64,000 nucleotides of DNA, taken from assembly GCA_913060815.1 (NCBI GenBank), contig CAJXSZ010000017.1, positions 1 through 64,000 of the forward strand, written 5' to 3'. Origin of the DNA: an uncultured Sulfitobacter sp. GTDB lineage: Bacteria; Pseudomonadota; Alphaproteobacteria; Rhodobacterales; Rhodobacteraceae. The notes beneath the pieces are model-generated. The model did no database searches and was not told the DNA's origin. It worked only from the letters and a program-made list of their open reading frames with translations. The position numbers and the translations under genes were made by a program. Every line of letters begins with the position of its first letter. Position 1 is the stretch's first letter. Below, piece by piece: positions 35,261-41,733 of this stretch.

Positions 35261-35863
35261 TTGCTGCTGAAACGGTGACTTTTTAATCGATACGAGTGTT
35301 GAATGGACCGCTTCAGGGGGTAGCTTACGCGTGCCAAAGTTCCATTGGGTCAGGTCCGGTTAACCTAAGGTTAATCATTTGTGTGCGAATTTGCACTTAC
35401 CTCGGATGATCAGTCTATGTCGATAGCGCTCGACGGTCGTTTTGCAGGAGGGCTGCTCAGGACGAATTAGCAGTCCTCGCGTCCTGTGAGTGGTTCAATT
35501 GCTTACGTAAATCCCGACTTTCGTTAACTTGGACGTTGGATGTGACAGCGGTCGGCACTGTGACCAAGCCTTGATGATGCTTTTCTGCCACATCGTGAAT
35601 TTGCATAAATAGACACGCCTCAACAACACTCTGTGCAATTTTGCAAAACCGCATTTCGTTAAGTCTCTGAAAGTTAACATATCTGCCAAAAAGGCTACCA
35701 GCTGCGGCAATGTCGGGTCCGTAAGTCCATTGCTGATGATCAGCTTGCGCAAATTGAAATTGCACGGGATGGGTGAAATCTATTGATGTTGTGAGATCTA
35801 GGGCTTCTACTAGTAGTTGTTGGCATGAGCCGTTGGTTTGTCTGGCAGGAGGGCACGGTAGCA
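35261..35863. other. Gene-poor stretch with compositional shift
   Basis: This is about 600 bases without a convincing gene, lower in GC than the flanks. Minus-strand frames across 35457-35800 give protein-like but unrecognised sequence without ribosome sites; they may be remnants of a decayed gene. A CtrA-like site lies at 35360-35374. Confidence 0.5.
35360..35374. promoter_or_regulatory. CtrA-type binding site (TTAA-N7-TTAA)
   Basis: TTAACCTAAGGTTAA is an exact CtrA box and also nearly palindromic (GGTTAACCTAAGGTTAAT). It lies 100 bases after nusB and about 490 before the possible small protein at 35864. No certain target gene is evident. Confidence 0.45.
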
Positions 35864-36088
35864 ATGTTTTTGGTAAAATTGTTTTTGTTTTTGATGTCGC
35901 GGCGGGCAGAGGATGCCAAGGTCGCAACTACGACCGGCACTTCGGATGCTACGCGACAGAGCTATCGTGCCCGGCTAGAGGCACAAACGCAAAACGGCGG
36001 TGTCCGGGTGTCGGAAGATGGCACCGAGCAGGCAGTCACTCGAGAAGAAATGATGAGACTTTTCAGTGATAAACTGCGCGTAAGATAA
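35864..36088 (+). CDS. Possible small membrane-anchored protein
   Basis: The 74-residue frame has a hydrophobic N-terminus (MFLVKLFLFLM), then a soluble charged tail (RARLEAQTQNGGVRVSEDGTEQAVTREEMMRLFSDKLRVR) that looks like a real helical protein. AGGAGG lies 11 bases upstream of this ATG; a longer form would begin at 35825 without a ribosome site. I do not recognise it. It is the only plausible gene between nusB and mmcB. Confidence 0.5.
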   Translation: MFLVKLFLFLMSRRAEDAKVATTTGTSDATRQSYRARLEAQTQNGGVRVSEDGTEQAVTREEMMRLFSDKLRVR

Positions 36089-36353
36089 CCTCAACGCGCT
36101 GTCTTGAAGTAATATGGTGTGACGGGACCGCCGTTGCCGGGTCGGTTTTATTCCCGGGGACCTGTATATACAGGTGGGCGCCAGATAAATGAACCAGGGC
36201 TCAGACAGAGCCAGCTCCCTAGGATTTGCTTAAGGCCACTGGAATGTAAACGTCAGCCGCGCAGGGCAGAACCCGCCACCCCCAACAGATAGGCGCATTG
36301 TCGGCACACAACAAGGGGGCGGCGCGGGTGCGACAAAAATAATGATTGCGGGT
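36089..36353 (+). other. Non-coding stretch with several hairpins
   Basis: No gene is seen. The segment can form a series of stems: CCGGG/CCCGG (about 36138-36158), a 16-bp palindrome (36160-36175), GGCTC/GAGCC (36199-36213) and CGCC-A-CCCCC/GGGGG-C-GGCG (about 36271-36323). This could be a structured small RNA, but it does not match tmRNA, RNase P RNA, SRP RNA or 6S RNA features that I could check by eye. Confidence 0.35.
36160..36175. repeat. Perfect 16-bp palindrome
   Basis: ACCTGTATATACAGGT is fully self-complementary. The ends ACCTGT...ACAGGT resemble lux-box half-sites of LuxR-type regulators, although classic boxes are 18-20 bp. It lies 180-200 bases upstream of mmcB. About one perfect 16-bp palindrome is expected by chance in a window this size, so the function is unproved. 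Confidence 0.5.
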
Positions 36354-36368
36354 GTTCATGATATGTTC
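36354..36368. promoter_or_regulatory. LexA (SOS) box upstream of mmcB
   Basis: GTTC-ATGATAT-GTTC matches the alphaproteobacterial LexA box GTTC-N7-GTTC exactly and ends 12 bases before the mmcB ATG. mmcB is a known SOS gene in Caulobacter, so repression by LexA is strongly suggested. Confidence 0.88.
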
Positions 36369-36380
36369 ATATTGTGCCGC

Positions 36381-36833
36381 ATGAACACTCAGCGCTCTCT
36401 ACAACCCGGCCAGCTGCTCCAACGCGGCGTATCACGATATCTGGCCAGTCTCGGCTTTGCTTGTCTTGAGGAGTTCGTCCCCGCGCGCGGCCTGCGGGTT
36501 GATGTGATAGGACTTGGGCCCAAGGGTGAGATTTGGGTGGTGGAGTGCAAATCATGCAGCGCGGATTTTACCTCTGACACGAAGTGGCAGGGATACCTTG
36601 AGTGGGCGGACCACTTCCTTTTCGCGGTGGATGAGGATTTTCCAGTAGAGCTATTGCCCGAGGATCAGGGACTGATGATGGCTGACGCCTATACGGCAGA
36701 GATTTTGCGAATGGGGCCACAGGTCAAGCTGGCGGCGGCGCGGCGCAAGGTCGTATTGCAGAAATTCGCTACCACAGCGGCGCGCAGGCTACAGACGCTG
36801 CGCGACCCTGACATGCACCCTGACTGGGGTTGA
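36381..36833 (+). CDS. mmcB: MmcB family DNA repair protein
   Basis: MmcB is a DNA-damage-induced protein first noted in Caulobacter for mitomycin C resistance; its fold is nuclease-like (restriction-endonuclease-type). The 150-residue protein has LRVDVIGLGPKGEIWVVECKSC (about 38-59), the D...ExK pattern of that fold, then DFTSDTKWQGYLEWADHFLFAV. The ATG at 36381 follows a perfect LexA box. The gene converges with the small gene at 36842, leaving 8 bases. Confidence 0.9.
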   Translation: MNTQRSLQPGQLLQRGVSRYLASLGFACLEEFVPARGLRVDVIGLGPKGEIWVVECKSCSADFTSDTKWQGYLEWADHFLFAVDEDFPVELLPEDQGLMMADAYTAEILRMGPQVKLAAARRKVVLQKFATTAARRLQTLRDPDMHPDWG

Positions 36834-36841
36834 GGGCGCGC

Positions 36842-37042
36842 CTAGCGCTTTTTCTTGCTGCCCATTTGGGACGCCGCTTGGGCGGCCGCAACGATCTCTT
36901 CCGCGATCTCGCGGGCTTCTTCGGGGGTAAAGTCCATCGGGATTTCGACGCCCGCACCCTCAACAAACAGGCGCACCATGCCAAGGTCAGTGGGGGCAAT
37001 TTGCAGATCGGCTTCGATATCGCGCTCGTCGTTAATACCCAT
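36842..37042 (-). CDS. Small conserved protein (DUF6324-like)
   Basis: The 66-residue acidic protein starts MGINDERDIEADLQIAPTD and ends in a Lys/Arg tail (MGSKKKR). The pattern MGIN..DIEA.LQI.PTD.GMVRL matches a short family of unknown function that I associate with Rhodobacterales. GAGG lies 9 bases before the ATG at 37042; two upstream in-frame ATGs overlap that site. No motif suggests a function. Confidence 0.82.
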   Translation of the reverse strand: MGINDERDIEADLQIAPTDLGMVRLFVEGAGVEIPMDFTPEEAREIAEEIVAAAQAASQMGSKKKR

Positions 37043-37125
37043 GGTGCTCATCCTCATCTGTTCGGTGGCGTATCGCTACCGTTGCAATGCTTGAAAGGCA
37101 AGCGGTTGTGGGGTTACGCTGTGCC

Positions 37126-37608
37126 ATGAGCAACATCATCATACGGTCTTTTGTGCCAAGTGACCGGGATTGGGTGGTTGCCGCCCATGCAGAGCTTTAT
37201 GCTCGAGAGGCTGGATTTGACGACAGTTTCGGCGTGTTGGTGGCCGATATTCTGGACAGGTTTATCGACGGGCATAACCCCGACTTTGAGCGGGGCTGGA
37301 TCGCAACAGATGGCGGGGTGCGCCTCGGGTCGATCTTTTGTATGCGGCAGGATGCGCAGACTGCAAAGCTGCGGCTGTTCCAGCTGTCGGCGCAGGCACG
37401 CGGGCAGGGGGTTGGCCATCAGTTGCTACAAACTTGCAAGGATTTCGCACGTAGCACGGGATACGCGCGGATGGTGCTGGCGACCCATAAGAGCCATGCG
37501 GCAGCCTGTGCGCTGTACCAGCGCAATGGCTGGAGCACTACGGCGGAGCGCCCGATTGTGTCCTTCGGGCAGCCTTTGATTGAGCAGGAGATGGCGTTGA
37601 CGCTCTAG
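37126..37608 (+). CDS. GNAT family N-acetyltransferase
   Basis: The 160-residue protein has the GNAT acetyl-CoA-binding pattern QARGQGVGHQLLQTC (about 90-104, R/QxxGxG/A) and the final ...YARMVLATHKSHAAACALYQRNGW segment. Its beginning (IIIRSFVPSDRDWVVAAHAELY) resembles the acetyltransferase half of MarR-GNAT fusions, but no HTH is present. The substrate is unknown. The start at 37126 is where the similarity begins. Confidence 0.88.
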   Translation: MSNIIIRSFVPSDRDWVVAAHAELYAREAGFDDSFGVLVADILDRFIDGHNPDFERGWIATDGGVRLGSIFCMRQDAQTAKLRLFQLSAQARGQGVGHQLLQTCKDFARSTGYARMVLATHKSHAAACALYQRNGWSTTAERPIVSFGQPLIEQEMALTL

Positions 37609-37659
37609 AGCGCTTTGCGCGCCGCTGCAAAATGCCATGCAATTTTGTAAGAACGGGCG

Positions 37660-37688
37660 TTGACCTCGCTGTTGGCGCAGATTATGCA
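37660..37688 (+). promoter_or_regulatory. Sigma-70 promoter of tRNA-His
   Basis: TTGACC (37660-37665), a 17-base spacer and TATGCA (37683-37688) precede the tRNA by 9 bases, so the transcript would begin only a few bases before the mature 5' end. Confidence 0.6.
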
Positions 37689-37697
37689 ACGCGCAGT

Positions 37698-37774
37698 GCC
37701 GGGGTAGCTCAATTGGTTAGAGCGCGTGGTTGTGGTCCACGAGGCAGTTGGTTCGAAACCATCCCCCGGTACCA
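37698..37774 (+). tRNA. tRNA-His (anticodon GTG) without encoded G-1
   Basis: Acceptor strands GCCGGGG and CCCCGGT pair over 7 bp. The anticodon stem CGTGG/CCACG encloses TTGTGGT (anticodon GTG). Position 73 is A, CCA is encoded (37772-37774), and the base before position 1 is T. So the gene encodes no G-1:C73 pair, the atypical alphaproteobacterial tRNA-His form. Confidence 0.95.
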
Positions 37775-37778
37775 CTTT

Positions 37779-37860
37779 CAATAGATCGAAGAATTTTGAA
37801 AGCGGTGGAGGCAGCACCTGCAATAAATCCGAAGGATTTTTGTCAGGAGTGGGAGGCAGC
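37779..37860 (+). repeat. Degenerate tandem duplication after tRNA-His
   Basis: Two units of about 42 and 40 bases, 37779-37820 and 37821-37860, share the pattern CAATA.ATC.GAAG.ATTTT...GTGG.GGCAGC. Each contains a GAAG mini-hairpin; the second forms a terminator-like stem (37825-37841). Confidence 0.6.
37825..37841 (+). terminator. Short terminator after tRNA-His
   Basis: AAATCC-GAA-GGATTT forms a 6-bp stem followed by TTG. It is small but well placed to end the tRNA transcript. Confidence 0.5.
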
Positions 37861-37938
37861 TTGTTTTCGCAGAAAACACGCGTTCCCACCCCCTCACAGA
37901 ATGGAAACAGGCAGTTCGCACCCCTTCTCAATAGAGAG

Positions 37939-38226
37939 CTACTCCACCACCACAGTCTGGCGCAGCGCCCCTGTCATCCTGTCAAACACCAGAATTTCGT
38001 CCGCATCCGTCACCACGGCATACCAATCCGCCGCCTGCGTAAACGCCACGGCCTTCGCCCCGTCGGGCAGCACAATCGCTTGTGGTAAAACGGGCGTATC
38101 GCGCGACAGCCGCGTGACAAGCAGGCCGATAACGACTACGACCCCCACAATCATCACTGTTGTCAGGACCGTCACCATACGCCGCAAAAAGCGCAGGTGG
38201 GAGGGTTCGGAAAGATCATCGTCCAT
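37939..38226 (-). CDS. Single-pass membrane protein (DUF6476-like)
   Basis: The 95-residue protein starts MDDDLSEPSHLRFLRRMVTVLTTVMIVGVVVVIGLLV, a cytoplasmic N-terminus with an RR and one transmembrane helix (about 18-40), followed by a short periplasmic domain (VAFTQAADWYAVVTDADEILVFD). This matches a small conserved family in Rhodobacterales beside rluD. Its ATG overlaps the ATG of rluD on the other strand (CATG). Function is unknown. Confidence 0.8.
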   Translation of the reverse strand: MDDDLSEPSHLRFLRRMVTVLTTVMIVGVVVVIGLLVTRLSRDTPVLPQAIVLPDGAKAVAFTQAADWYAVVTDADEILVFDRMTGALRQTVVVE

Positions 38227-39259
38227 GTCGCACCGCCGTATTACGTTTTTGATCGCAGAGACGCCCCCGCCGCGCCTTGATAAGGCGCTTGCGCGTGATG
38301 TGCCAGAGGAGGCGGCCCTGTCGCGCACGCGGATTGCCAAGCTGATCGAGCGCGGTGCGGTGTATGTCAATCAGGAGATACAGCGCGATCCCCGTGCGGT
38401 GGTCGCTGAAGGCGCGCGCGTCGACATTGATGTGGAGGAGGCGGCAGAGAGCCACATCGGCGCGGAAGATATCCCACTCGAGATCGTGTTTGAGGACGAC
38501 GATCTGGTGGTGATAAATAAACGTGCGGGCATGGTGGTGCATCCGGCCCCTGGCTCGCCCTCCGGAACGTTGGTGAATGCGCTGCTGGCCCATTGCGGCG
38601 ATGCGCTCTCTGGTGTGGGGGGCATGAAGCGTCCCGGTATTGTGCACCGCATTGATAAGGAGACCAGCGGCCTGCTGGTGGTGGCCAAGTCGGACGCGGC
38701 GCATCACGGGCTTGCCAAGCAATTCGAAGCGCATACGGTCGAGCGGTATTATCGTTGCTTGGTCTACGGCGTGCCTGACGCCAATGATCCGCGTCTTCGC
38801 GGGGTGAAAGGCGCCAACTTCGAGAGCGGCAATATCTTGAAACTCACCACACAGCTCGCGCGGCATAAGACGGACCGCCAGCGGCAAGCGGTCTTGTTCA
38901 ACGGCGGACGCCATGCGGTGACGCGGGCGCGCACTGTTGCGCGTTTTGGCACGCCGCCCGTGCTGGCGTTGATGGAATGTTGGCTGGAGACGGGCCGCAC
39001 GCATCAGATCAGAGTACATATGGCGCACGCAGGCCACGGGTTGGTCGGTGATCCGACCTATGGCGGTAAGCGCAAGCTGGCACGCACAGCACTCGCCGAG
39101 CCATTGGCTCAGACAGTCAAGGATTTCCCACGCCAAGCGTTACATGCGGCGGTTTTAGGGTTCGAACATCCCGTTAGCGGAGAGGCGATCCGTTTCGAAG
39201 CACCGTTGCCGCCTGACATGGCGGACTTGCTGGCACTGCTGGAGCCTGCGCGGGCGTAA
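38225..39259 (+). CDS. rluD: Ribosomal large-subunit pseudouridine synthase, RluD/RluC type
   Basis: The enzyme isomerises uridines in 23S rRNA (helix 69 in the RluD case). The 344-residue protein has an N-terminal S4 RNA-binding domain (about 16-70) and the catalytic motif HRIDKETSGLLV with Asp144, then KTDRQRQAV... and GRTHQIRVHM. The start at 38225 is where the family N-terminus begins (RRITFLI...PPRLDKALA). The open frame continues far upstream but is not family-like. rluD followed by rpoH is a common alphaproteobacterial order. Confidence 0.93.
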   Translation: MSHRRITFLIAETPPPRLDKALARDVPEEAALSRTRIAKLIERGAVYVNQEIQRDPRAVVAEGARVDIDVEEAAESHIGAEDIPLEIVFEDDDLVVINKRAGMVVHPAPGSPSGTLVNALLAHCGDALSGVGGMKRPGIVHRIDKETSGLLVVAKSDAAHHGLAKQFEAHTVERYYRCLVYGVPDANDPRLRGVKGANFESGNILKLTTQLARHKTDRQRQAVLFNGGRHAVTRARTVARFGTPPVLALMECWLETGRTHQIRVHMAHAGHGLVGDPTYGGKRKLARTALAEPLAQTVKDFPRQALHAAVLGFEHPVSGEAIRFEAPLPPDMADLLALLEPARA

Positions 39260-39633
39260 CAGTGGCCCCTCGCACGGCCAACCTGCCTGGTAGCCTGTTG
39301 ATCGGCGCCGTCTTTGTTTTTACGCCACTTGGGCAAACGCTATTTCTGTTAGATATCACGCTGGGCGTTGTGATTTTGCCTAAGGCCTGAGCCCTGCGAT
39401 GATCGGCTTATGGGGAAAGTTGATTCTGTCGCGCGGGAATTTCGTGCAGAAATAATGGAACACTGTCACAAACCGCACGTTGCGGTGAGAGGGCTTTGCA
39501 GCAGGGATTTGTTCATCCATGTTGCTTAGCGAGGGTGGAAACGAAGATACAACATCTTGTATCGGGCCACACCGACCCCATATTGATGTTAAGCCCCGTT
39601 ACATGAGGGGCGCGCAGGAAAGGAACGAGGCTC
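39260..39633. other. Intergenic region between rluD and rpoH
   Basis: About 370 bases without a gene. It carries the heat-shock-type promoter of rpoH and the ribosome site (AAGGAACGAGG) just before its ATG. A 39-codon frame around 39412-39528 has no ribosome site and is probably not a gene. Confidence 0.6.
39556..39583 (+). promoter_or_regulatory. RpoH-type (heat-shock) promoter of rpoH
   Basis: CTTGTAT (39556-39562), 13 bases, then CCCCATAT (39576-39583) closely fits the sigma-32 consensus CTTGAAA-N11-15-CCCCATNT. Transcription would start near 39590, about 45 bases before the rpoH ATG, implying autoregulation. Confidence 0.75.
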
Positions 39634-40530
39634 ATGGCCAATTACGCAAATCTGCCAGCACCAACACCTGAAGGTGGATTGAATCGCTATATGCAGGAAA
39701 TCCGTAAATTTCCGCTGCTCGAGCCTGAGGAAGAGTACATGCTTGCCAAGGCGTGGGTGGAAAAAGAAGACACTCAGGCCGCGCACCGTATGGTGACTTC
39801 GCACCTGCGTCTGGCTGCCAAAATTGCTATGGGCTACCGTGGCTACGGTCTGCCGCAGGCTGAGGTGATTTCCGAAGCCAATGTCGGGCTGATGCAGGCG
39901 GTAAAACGGTTTGACCCCGAGAAAGGCTTCCGCCTTGCGACCTACGCCATGTGGTGGATCAGGGCGTCTATTCAGGAGTATATCTTGCGCTCGTGGTCGC
40001 TTGTGAAGCTGGGCACGACGTCGGGCCAGAAGAAGCTGTTTTTCAACCTGCGCAAGGCCAAGAACAAGATTGGTGCGCTGGAAGAGGGCGATCTGCGCCC
40101 CGAAAACGTGGCGACGATCGCGACCCAGTTGGGCGTGACCGAGGCTGAAGTCATTTCGATGAACCGCCGTATGTCAGGCGGCGACGCCTCGCTGAACGCG
40201 ACCGTCGGGTCCGAGGGCGAAGGGACCATGCAATGGCAGGACTGGCTTGAGGATGAGAGCGCGGATCAAGCAGGCGATTACGAGGCGCGTGACGAGCTGG
40301 AGACGCGCCGCGAGATGTTGGCCGAAGCGATGGACGTACTGAATGATCGCGAGAAGGATATCCTGATGCAGCGCCGTCTGTCGGACGAGACAATTACGCT
40401 GGAAGATTTGAGCGGTCAGTATGACGTGAGCCGCGAGCGTATCCGCCAGATTGAAGTGCGGGCGTTCGAGAAGCTTCAGAAACGGATGCGCGAGCTGGCC
40501 GACGAAAAGGGAATGGCTGCGGCGCAATAA
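39634..40530 (+). CDS. rpoH: RNA polymerase heat-shock sigma factor RpoH
   Basis: The 298-residue sigma factor lacks region 1.1 and has the RpoH box QKKLFFNLR (132-140), which separates it from other group 2/3 sigmas. Region 2 reads EANVGLMQAVKRFDPEKGFRLATYAMWWIRASIQEYILRS, and region 4.2 reads [21 protein letters not shown]. Rhodobacterales often have two rpoH genes; this one looks like the canonical RpoH1, with the full RpoH box. Its own promoter carries a heat-shock-type signature. Confidence 0.95.
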   Translation: MANYANLPAPTPEGGLNRYMQEIRKFPLLEPEEEYMLAKAWVEKEDTQAAHRMVTSHLRLAAKIAMGYRGYGLPQAEVISEANVGLMQAVKRFDPEKGFRLATYAMWWIRASIQEYILRSWSLVKLGTTSGQKKLFFNLRKAKNKIGALEEGDLRPENVATIATQLGVTEAEVISMNRRMSGGDASLNATVGSEGEGTMQWQDWLEDESADQAGDYEARDELETRREMLAEAMDVLNDREKDILMQRRLSDETITLEDLSGQYDVSRERIRQIEVRAFEKLQKRMRELADEKGMAAAQ

Positions 40531-40553
40531 ACGGTGGAGTTTGTGTGATCGGG

Positions 40554-40584
40554 CCGCTCCTTTTTTGGGGCGGCCTTTTTGCTT
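40554..40584 (+). terminator. Intrinsic terminator after rpoH
   Basis: GGCCGCTCC pairs with GGGGCGGCC (one G-T pair) around a T-rich loop, followed by TTTTTG. Confidence 0.85.
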
Positions 40585-40628
40585 TGTTCCGGTCTCTGGG
40601 GGCCAGCCCCCGCAGCCGTTGGCTGCTC

Positions 40629-40656
40629 CCCCGGGATATTTGAGACCAAAAGAAAA
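40629..40656 (+). repeat. Dispersed 28-bp repeat, copy 2
   Basis: Identical to 11032-11059. Upstream, GGTCTC (40591-40596) is complementary to GAGACC inside the repeat (40642-40647), and GGGGGC/GCCCCC plus CAGCC/GGCTG stems lie between, so the whole 40591-40647 unit can fold on itself. Confidence 0.85.
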
Positions 40657-40703
40657 GCGGGATTTCCGTTTTCGGCGTAGAGGATTTTTGCAGGAGAATT
40701 GTG

Positions 40704-40973
40704 ATGGCAGGTGGTTGGGCACGTGATGGTGCGGTTTCTGAGCAGATTGAGGCTTCGATCAACGACGAGTTGGCGCGATTGAAGGCGCGGCGTGTGCCTG
40801 TGGGCCAGAGTGCCGAATTCTGCGCGGAGTGTGAGGAACCTATCCCGCAGGCGCGGCGAGAGGCTTTGCCTGGAGTAAAATTATGTATCGAGTGCGTTCG
40901 TGCCCGCGATGGGATGCACAAGGCGCGCGGCGGAATCAACCGCCGCGGTTCAAAAGACAGTCAGCTCAAATAG
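40704..40973 (+). CDS. DksA/TraR family zinc-finger protein
   Basis: The 89-residue protein has the C4 zinc finger of DksA/TraR proteins (Cys40, Cys43, Cys61, Cys64: FCAECEEPIPQARREALPGV then KLCIEC). It lacks the long coiled coil of true DksA, so it belongs to the short TraR/YbiI-like group that may touch the RNA polymerase secondary channel. AGGAG lies 7 bases before the ATG. The stop is 1 base from the convergent gene. Confidence 0.88.
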   Translation: MAGGWARDGAVSEQIEASINDELARLKARRVPVGQSAEFCAECEEPIPQARREALPGVKLCIECVRARDGMHKARGGINRRGSKDSQLK

Positions 40974-40974
40974 T

Positions 40975-41439
40975 TTAGCGGCGTGTGCAGGTTGCGGTCA
41001 TGCGGCCGCTGCGCAACTCGACCTTGTCGCGGGCGAGAAATTTGACCCGGGTCACGCTGGTGTCGGAAGGTCCGCTCATTTGGCGTGGCATGGTGCGGGC
41101 CATCTGGCGTCCGAAGGGCGTTTTGCTGATGTCGGCCCCGTTCATAGCGATTGAGCGCAGGCGCGATGTCTTGATGGTTTCTTTGAGTTTGCCGTGATCG
41201 CGGAACCAGCGGCCTCTGAGCGCGATGGAAGCGTCGAGGCGGCCACGGCGATCTCCAGCGGCGACGTTGGCAAGGTGGTAGAAGTGACCGCTTTGGCGGT
41301 AGTCGAGCAGCATAGCGATTGCGAGGTGTTTGCCGTCACGGGCGATGCAATCCCACTTACCGACCATGGTCCGGGAGGACGCGTCGGCAGCACCTGCGGA
41401 GGTTGCGAGTACAGCGGCGACGATGAGCGTGCGGATCAT
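40975..41439 (-). CDS. Periplasmic protein of unknown function
   Basis: The 154-residue protein has a signal peptide (MIRTLIVAAVLATSAGAADA) and a basic beta-rich mature part: MVGKWDCIARDG near the start, LLDYRQSGHFYHLANVA in the middle and MTATCTRR at the end. The WDC and TCT Cys may pair. The pattern resembles small lipocalin-like or stress-induced secreted proteins, but I cannot assign it. The start at 41439 fits both signal peptide and AAGG ribosome site. Confidence 0.75.
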   Translation of the reverse strand: MIRTLIVAAVLATSAGAADASSRTMVGKWDCIARDGKHLAIAMLLDYRQSGHFYHLANVAAGDRRGRLDASIALRGRWFRDHGKLKETIKTSRLRSIAMNGADISKTPFGRQMARTMPRQMSGPSDTSVTRVKFLARDKVELRSGRMTATCTRR

Positions 41440-41691
41440 GTGGATGGCCTTTCTTGGCAATTTAAGGTGCTGCCAACGTGGGCCGATCATGGTTGCTGTG
41501 TCAAAGAAATATTCCGAAACAGTGTGTTCGAGCTGCCGTGCTCACGGGATCTGAGAGCTCTTCACATGAAGTAACGAGCTTATATGCCCTTTCTTCCGAC
41601 TGAGCCCGTGTCCGCAAAGCGGCCTCGCTGGTCGCTGGCGACCACGGCGGGGTTGCTGATGTTATATGTGAGGCGAAATGGTTTCGGCCGC

Positions 41692-41722
41692 GCGCGCCTC
41701 ATTTGTAGGGGGTGAGGCGCGC
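41692..41722. terminator. Hairpin downstream of the oligoendopeptidase gene
   Basis: A perfect 10-bp stem GCGCGCCTCA/TGAGGCGCGC with an 11-base loop lies 12 bases after the minus-strand stop. No U-tract follows, so termination would need Rho or the hairpin acts as a transcript end protector. Confidence 0.45.
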
Positions 41723-41733
41723 GGCGGAGAGGG

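Noticed and set aside
35347-35359. GGGTCAGGTCCGG resembles the conserved core of bacterial SRP RNA.
   Set aside because: The core must continue GGAAGGAAGCAGCC; here it runs into TTAACC and no pairing arms flank it.
35457-35927. A 156-codon minus-strand frame looked like a gene.
   Set aside because: It has no ribosome site, weak codon character and an N-terminus that overlaps other sequence; an 85-codon frame in the same region is equally unsupported.
36160-36175. The palindrome contains CTGTATATACAG, like an E. coli LexA site.
   Set aside because: E. coli LexA needs CTG-N10-CAG; here the spacing is N6, and the alphaproteobacterial LexA box is present separately at 36354.
37730-38224. Long open frame in front of rluD would extend the protein by about 165 residues.
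   Set aside because: It begins inside tRNA-His, has no family likeness and overlaps the divergent membrane-protein gene.
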